From NCBI GenBank assembly GCA_022866015.1, contig JALHTX010000383.1, positions 1 to 6,557 of the forward strand: a DNA stretch of 6,557 nucleotides. Reading direction: 5' to 3'. Both the position numbers and the translations under genes were made by a program. Below are positions 4,109-6,557 of the stretch, piece after piece. Each line of letters begins with the position of its first letter. The stretch's first letter is position 1. A model generated the notes under the pieces. It was not told the origin of the DNA, made no database searches, and saw only the letters and a program-made list of their open reading frames with translations. The stretch is from Thermoplasmatota archaeon. GTDB lineage: Archaea; Thermoplasmatota; E2; DHVEG-1.

Positions 4109-4741
4109 TTATATATATGCTACGTCGATACCAAGAGTTTTATTCAATTCATAAAATGCAATAAACCGTTTTATGGCATCATCATCTGATTTTATTTTTT
4201 TAGTTTTCTTCTTGTACAATCTGATAAGATGATTTTCCTTATATGGTCGAAAAACAAATGTTACGCCGGATGTCATGTTAAAATCCTTAAACGGAAGGAG
4301 TCTTGTGAACAATAGATAGCCACTGTGTGTAATTGTATTACTAAAAGCAATGTCTATTAATTTTATATCGTCTTTTTTATTTAAAAGATCACTCAATATC
4401 AATGTGTTTTCTAATCTTGAAATAGAAGTAATATTGAACAGCGAGGTATACGAAGCAGATAATGCATCGAATATATCTTTCTCTATCTCGTTTTTCCAAC
4501 CGAATTTTTCACGATATCTCTCTACAACATTTTTGTTAATAAATCGATAGTCGTTGAGAGCAAAATCCATTAACACACTTGTTTCATCCTCATTGTCAAA
4601 CACGAACGTCCCCTTTTGGATAATTCCAAGTAACTTAGCTGATTTCCTTAATGTGTCGCGATCAAGACACTTATCCATTATTCTATGATTGAGTTTCATG
4701 CCAACTTTTCTATATTTTTTATATTTTTCAATAGAATTCAT
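4109..4741 (-). CDS. Hypothetical protein, 210 residues (archaeal family of unknown function)
   Basis: The protein starts MNSIEKYKKYRKVGMKLNHR. It is a soluble, mostly helical protein, Lys-rich at both ends, without a membrane segment or zinc motif. An acidic region follows at about 48-56 (FDNEDETSV), then a helical core (EIEKDIFDALSASYTSLFNI) and a strand-rich part with GVTFVFRPYKENHL. From memory it resembles hypothetical proteins scattered in Methanosarcina-type genomes; I cannot name a domain or activity. The ATG at 4741 has only a weak GGGTTAA upstream, while a TATA-like ATTATATTAAAT (4777-4788) would give a leader of about 16 bases. Its upstream neighbour, 88 bases away on the same strand, is the DUF1841-like gene. 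Confidence 0.75.
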   Translation of the reverse strand: MNSIEKYKKYRKVGMKLNHRIMDKCLDRDTLRKSAKLLGIIQKGTFVFDNEDETSVLMDFALNDYRFINKNVVERYREKFGWKNEIEKDIFDALSASYTSLFNITSISRLENTLILSDLLNKKDDIKLIDIAFSNTITHSGYLLFTRLLPFKDFNMTSGVTFVFRPYKENHLIRLYKKKTKKIKSDDDAIKRFIAFYELNKTLGIDVAYI

Positions 4742-4776
4742 GTTAACCCATTATTTATACTTCATTTATCATCCCG

Positions 4777-4788
4777 ATTTAATATAAT
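4777..4788 (-). promoter_or_regulatory. TATA box of the 210-residue gene
   Basis: ATTATATTAAAT on the minus strand, about 40 bases before the ATG at 4741, has the spacing expected of an archaeal TATA box with a short leader. A second AT-rich box (AGTATAAATAA) lies too close to the start codon to serve. Confidence 0.35.
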
Positions 4789-4829
4789 CGTTTATAGGAA
4801 GAACTAGAATTTAGATTTATTAGATAATA

Positions 4830-5087
4830 TTATTTTAACGCTTGTAATTTTTTGGCAAATCCTTTTTCATTAAATCCTTGTTTCTTCTTTAGCACGTTGC
4901 AGATGTTGTCTACAACAACAACTCCAATTTTATGGATAGCATCATGCCGGGTATATCCAAGATTCATGAGTCTATCCAATGTTTCTTTTGTCTCTTTTGG
5001 TTTTCCTTCTCTGATTTGATTCTCTACTATTTCATAGATTGCATCATGCAGATAAGGGTTGTAGCTAAATTCTTTATCTTTTTTCAT
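4830..5087 (-). CDS. DUF1841-like small protein
   Basis: This 85-residue protein contains NPYLHDAIYEIVENQIREGK, a helix with GYTRHDAIHKIG, and a closing helix rich in Lys. The NPxLH...ENQ...RHxAIHxIG pattern is what I associate with the DUF1841-like family, whose biochemical role is unknown; the conserved His and Glu could form a metal or catalytic site, but this is inference. In the second half of the first motif the common His is Tyr (AIYEI). A GTGA lies 7-8 bases before the ATG. It sits 67 bases after the pRiA4b ORF-3-like gene on the same strand. I recall similar domains occurring next to or fused with pRiA4b-type domains, so the pair may be functionally linked. Confidence 0.7.
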   Translation of the reverse strand: MKKDKEFSYNPYLHDAIYEIVENQIREGKPKETKETLDRLMNLGYTRHDAIHKIGVVVVDNICNVLKKKQGFNEKGFAKKLQALK

Positions 5088-5154
5088 TGAATCACATCAT
5101 TTTTTCATCTAAATCGATTACATCTAAGGTTTTTTATTTGATAATAAATATAAT

Positions 5155-5748
5155 TTAATTAAATGTCCCTTTCCACCGTTTATCTGGATCATCAAAATGT
5201 ACCGCTTCCATATTAAAGTATTCAGAATCAAATTCTCCACCAGCCCATTCTTTCATAGATTTATGTTCAGGATGACGGGGATTTCTTATGATTTCTAGAA
5301 AATTCTCGTACACATACACTCCACCAACGTCTTCAGGTGGGCATGCCCTTTTTCCTTTAATACATATGGGATAATTCGTGTTTTTGTCACATGGAAGAAC
5401 CTTTTCTAATTTTATTATATGGTTCCAGTCATCGCCAAAATCATATATGTAATCTGATTTTTTATTTTCCATGAAAAAATAATCAGCGATTTTATGGTTC
5501 CATCCAGGAAGAACCTCTTGATCAAAATCACCTTCAGGGATTCCCATTCTTACTTTCCTTTTTGTAGTTGGATTCATTATTTCGAATTCATGGAGGTGAT
5601 AATCTGACCAACCCATAGAATCTTGAATAGCGACATGAAGATCCCAAAAGGTATACGTCTCCGGAACTTGTATCCTTCGCCATATCGGCGGCTTAGATTC
5701 TCGCAATGTAATCTTAAACTGGTACACTTTATCAAATTTCTTTTTCAT
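5155..5748 (-). CDS. Plasmid pRiA4b ORF-3-like family protein
   Basis: The 197 residues fit the pRiA4b ORF-3-like family (PF07929). The N-terminal part has YQFKITLRESKPPIWRRIQV and then TFWDLHVAIQDSMGW, where the PPIWRR and DLH motifs are hallmarks. The middle has YDFGDDWNHIIKLEKVLP. The C-terminal part has CPPEDVGGVYVYENFLEIIR and WAGGEFDSEYFNMEAV, again hallmark motifs. The length is typical and the protein appears intact. The family is widespread on plasmids and in accessory regions of bacteria and archaea, and its function is not established. Two Cys (CIKGKRAC) precede the PPEDVGG motif, as in many members. The ribosome site is weak (GAGTAGAG). Immediately upstream lies a methyltransferase tail, and downstream the DUF1841-like gene. 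Confidence 0.9.
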   Translation of the reverse strand: MKKKFDKVYQFKITLRESKPPIWRRIQVPETYTFWDLHVAIQDSMGWSDYHLHEFEIMNPTTKRKVRMGIPEGDFDQEVLPGWNHKIADYFFMENKKSDYIYDFGDDWNHIIKLEKVLPCDKNTNYPICIKGKRACPPEDVGGVYVYENFLEIIRNPRHPEHKSMKEWAGGEFDSEYFNMEAVHFDDPDKRWKGTFN

Positions 5749-5756
5749 TTTAAACT

Positions 5757-5834
5757 CTACTCAATAATAGCGATTTCTTTCTTATTCAAACCATAAAGTT
5801 CATAGACAAGAATATTGGTTTCTTCTTCCAGCTT
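5757..5834 (-). pseudogene. C-terminal tail of an Eco57I/PglX-type DNA methyltransferase (relic)
   Basis: Directly after the stop of the small membrane-protein gene, the same frame reads KLEEETNILVYELYGLNKKE followed by IAIIE and a TAG at 5757-5759. The pattern LVYELYGLxxxEIxIxE is the characteristic last helix of large N6-adenine methyltransferases of type IIG restriction enzymes, Eco57I-like proteins and PglX. No start codon and no methyltransferase core are present, so only about 25 residues survive. The relic stands a few bases before the pRiA4b-like gene. It suggests a restriction or defence gene once sat here and was deleted. The short length leaves some chance of coincidence. Confidence 0.6.
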
Positions 5835-6059
5835 TTAAATTTTTTCGCCTCCATTAAATTTTTTTTTGCTTGGTATTACAGCACCTACTATAATCAGCAC
5901 CATCCCCCCCCCAATTATCAATAGAATCATGTATTGCGCATACGGGGTGCTTTCGGTGTTAAATAATCCGAATAGTTGTGGGGTTGTTATTACTATACCA
6001 CCTGCTACAAGACCAATTATCGCAATTACAATTCCGATGGCGATTAAGAGTCTATTTAT
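5835..6059 (-). CDS. Small two-helix membrane protein with non-standard start (ATA)
   Basis: The frame contains two clear membrane segments: RLLIAIGIVIAIIGLVAGGI and, after a short loop (TTPQLFGLFNTESTPYAQ), YMILLIIGGGMVLIIVGAVI. A positively charged tail (PSKKKFNGGEKI) ends at TAA 5835-5837; by the positive-inside rule both ends face the cytoplasm. There is no ATG, GTG or TTG before the first helix. The codon where one expects ATG (before NRLLIAI, at 6057-6059) is ATA. The promoter at 6084-6110 predicts a start site near 6081, only about 22 bases upstream, as for Alba. So either ATA is used, or the start codon was lost by a G-to-A change. GGG GGG GGG in the second helix forms a run of nine identical bases. 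Family unknown. Confidence 0.55.
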   Translation of the reverse strand: MNRLLIAIGIVIAIIGLVAGGIVITTPQLFGLFNTESTPYAQYMILLIIGGGMVLIIVGAVIPSKKKFNGGEKI

Positions 6060-6083
6060 ATTTTTTACTGTCTCTATATTTAC

Positions 6084-6110
6084 AATTCAAAAACAACTAA
6101 TCATTTATAA
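6084..6110 (-). promoter_or_regulatory. Promoter of the membrane-protein gene, near-copy of the Alba promoter
   Basis: On the minus strand TTATAAA (6104-6110) is followed after two bases by ATTAGTTGTTTTTGAATT (6084-6101). Compared with the Alba promoter there is one extra T and two differing bases next to the TATA box. Identity beyond the TATA box reaches the expected start site, which is more than TATA-box similarity alone would give. Confidence 0.65.
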
Positions 6111-6311
6111 ATCTCTCATAAAAAATTAAAAAAAAAGTTAGAGTTTCTTTTTTATAACCCCTTTACAAATCACAAAGAAGAAGAGTAATTTTGTCTCTGC
6201 ATCTTTCTTAATTATCCCAGGTTTAAAATTTACGAAACTTATGTAACAGATACCTTTGATTAAAAAACAATCTTTAATTATAAGTTAGTAATTATAAGTA
6301 TAAAAAGAAAG
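6111..6311. other. Divergent spacer with promoter and direct repeat of the regulator gene
   Basis: No reading frame is convincing here. A-rich runs lie at 6120-6137. AATTATAAGT occurs at 6276-6285 and 6290-6299, 14 bases apart. The first copy lies within TTTAATTATAAG, a TATA box at the right distance for a start near 6304 and a very short leader before the regulator. A regulator of this type often binds its own promoter, so the repeat could be its operator; that is inference. Confidence 0.4.
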
Positions 6312-6557
6312 ATGCACCCTATGAAACGAACTATTTGTGAACATATGATGTGGAATGGATTACCTGTAATAAGAAAAGAAATCGCAGAAAGCATGATTAC
6401 TGACTATGGATTAAGCCAAAAAGAAACCGCAGAAAAACTAGGAATAACACCTGCAGCAGTATGCCAATATCTATCAAAAAAACGAGGAAGTTCAGATATA
6501 ACAAATGAAATTATCTTAAGTGAAATAAAACTATCCGCAAAAAACATAATAGAAAAC
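6312..6557 (+). CDS. Archaeal XRE-type helix-turn-helix transcriptional regulator (COG2522-like), cut by window edge
   Basis: The visible part reads MKRTICEHMMWNGLPVIRKE IAE from ATG 6321, or three residues longer (MHP) from ATG 6312. The helix-turn-helix is GLSQKETAEKLGITPAAVCQ followed by YLSKKRG, with the expected small residue and Gly in the turn and AAVxQYxSxKRG in the recognition helix. The opening (CExxMWNxLPxIRxE(I/L)A) is characteristic of a small archaeal regulator family, which I know as COG2522. Members often carry cysteine clusters further on, beyond this window. No ribosome site is obvious and the leader seems very short, so near-leaderless translation from 6312 is likely. It is divergent from the membrane-protein gene. 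Confidence 0.85.
   Translation, partial: MHPMKRTICEHMMWNGLPVIRKEIAESMITDYGLSQKETAEKLGITPAAVCQYLSKKRGSSDITNEIILSEIKLSAKNIIEN

Noticed and set aside
4350..4550. Plus-strand open frame of 66 codons
   Set aside because: Shadow of the 210-residue minus-strand gene.
5852..5917. Alternative minus-strand frame MEAKKFKSWKKKPIFLSMNF near the membrane-protein end
   Set aside because: It overlaps the end of the membrane protein and the methyltransferase tail in another frame; the methyltransferase-like frame is much more protein-like.
6087..6104. Minus-strand ATG followed by five codons and an in-frame TGA before the membrane protein
   Set aside because: The ATG and TGA lie inside the promoter block shared with Alba, upstream of the expected transcription start, so the TGA is not an internal stop or selenocysteine codon.
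5866..6129. Plus-strand open frame resembling a membrane protein
   Set aside because: It is the complement of the two-helix minus-strand gene. The minus strand has the promoter, loop and charged tail expected of the real gene.

Overview
The window looks archaeal. A truncated Alba chromatin-protein gene sits at the left edge. A COG2522-type helix-turn-helix regulator, a family I know from methanogens, is cut at the right edge. Between them lie a KaiC/RAD55-type ATPase and a tandem PRC-barrel protein, and the promoters look like archaeal TATA boxes 20-50 bases before start codons, with GGAGG/GGTGA ribosome sites. The DNA is AT-rich with long spacers. A euryarchaeon related to the methanogens (Methanosarcina-like or Methanoperedens-like) fits best, but the genus cannot be fixed from this sequence alone.

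Layout. Positions 1-484, all minus strand: a 58-codon gene, a 22-codon gene whose ribosome site directly follows the first stop, then Alba with its own promoter. Positions 485-810 are non-coding and hold an inverted-repeat leader, a perfect 22-bp palindrome and spaced direct repeats. Positions 815-1743, minus strand: a KaiC-like ATPase gene with one frameshift just after its Walker A motif, followed by a worn-down small reading frame. Positions 1869-2429, minus: a two-domain PRC-barrel protein. Positions 2430-2911: mostly non-coding, with a GC-richer island (about 2626-2770) carrying an evenly spaced hexamer, and the second copy of the inverted-repeat element seen near position 500. Positions 2912-3453, minus: a chain of very short, tightly packed reading frames, the first interrupted by a stop. 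Position 3690 onward: a plus-strand 133-residue unknown protein converging on a 210-residue unknown protein. Positions 4830-5748, minus: a DUF1841-like small protein and a plasmid pRiA4b ORF-3-like protein. Positions 5757-5834: a 25-residue tail matching the C-terminal end of Eco57I/PglX-type DNA methyltransferases, with the rest of the enzyme absent. Positions 5835-6059: a two-helix membrane protein lacking a normal start codon. From 6312: the regulator.

How it fits together. This reads as an accessory region with several decaying or recently broken genes (KaiC frameshift, nonsense codon at 3247, methyltransferase tail, missing start at 6059) mixed with intact small genes. The most useful regulatory observation is that the Alba promoter and the promoter of the small membrane protein share about 27 bases of nearly identical sequence, extending from the TATA box to the expected transcription start. 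No complete defence or mobile system is visible. The closest things to an undescribed system are the microprotein genes before Alba and the chain of tiny coupled genes at 2912-3453, whose surroundings share an inverted-repeat element.
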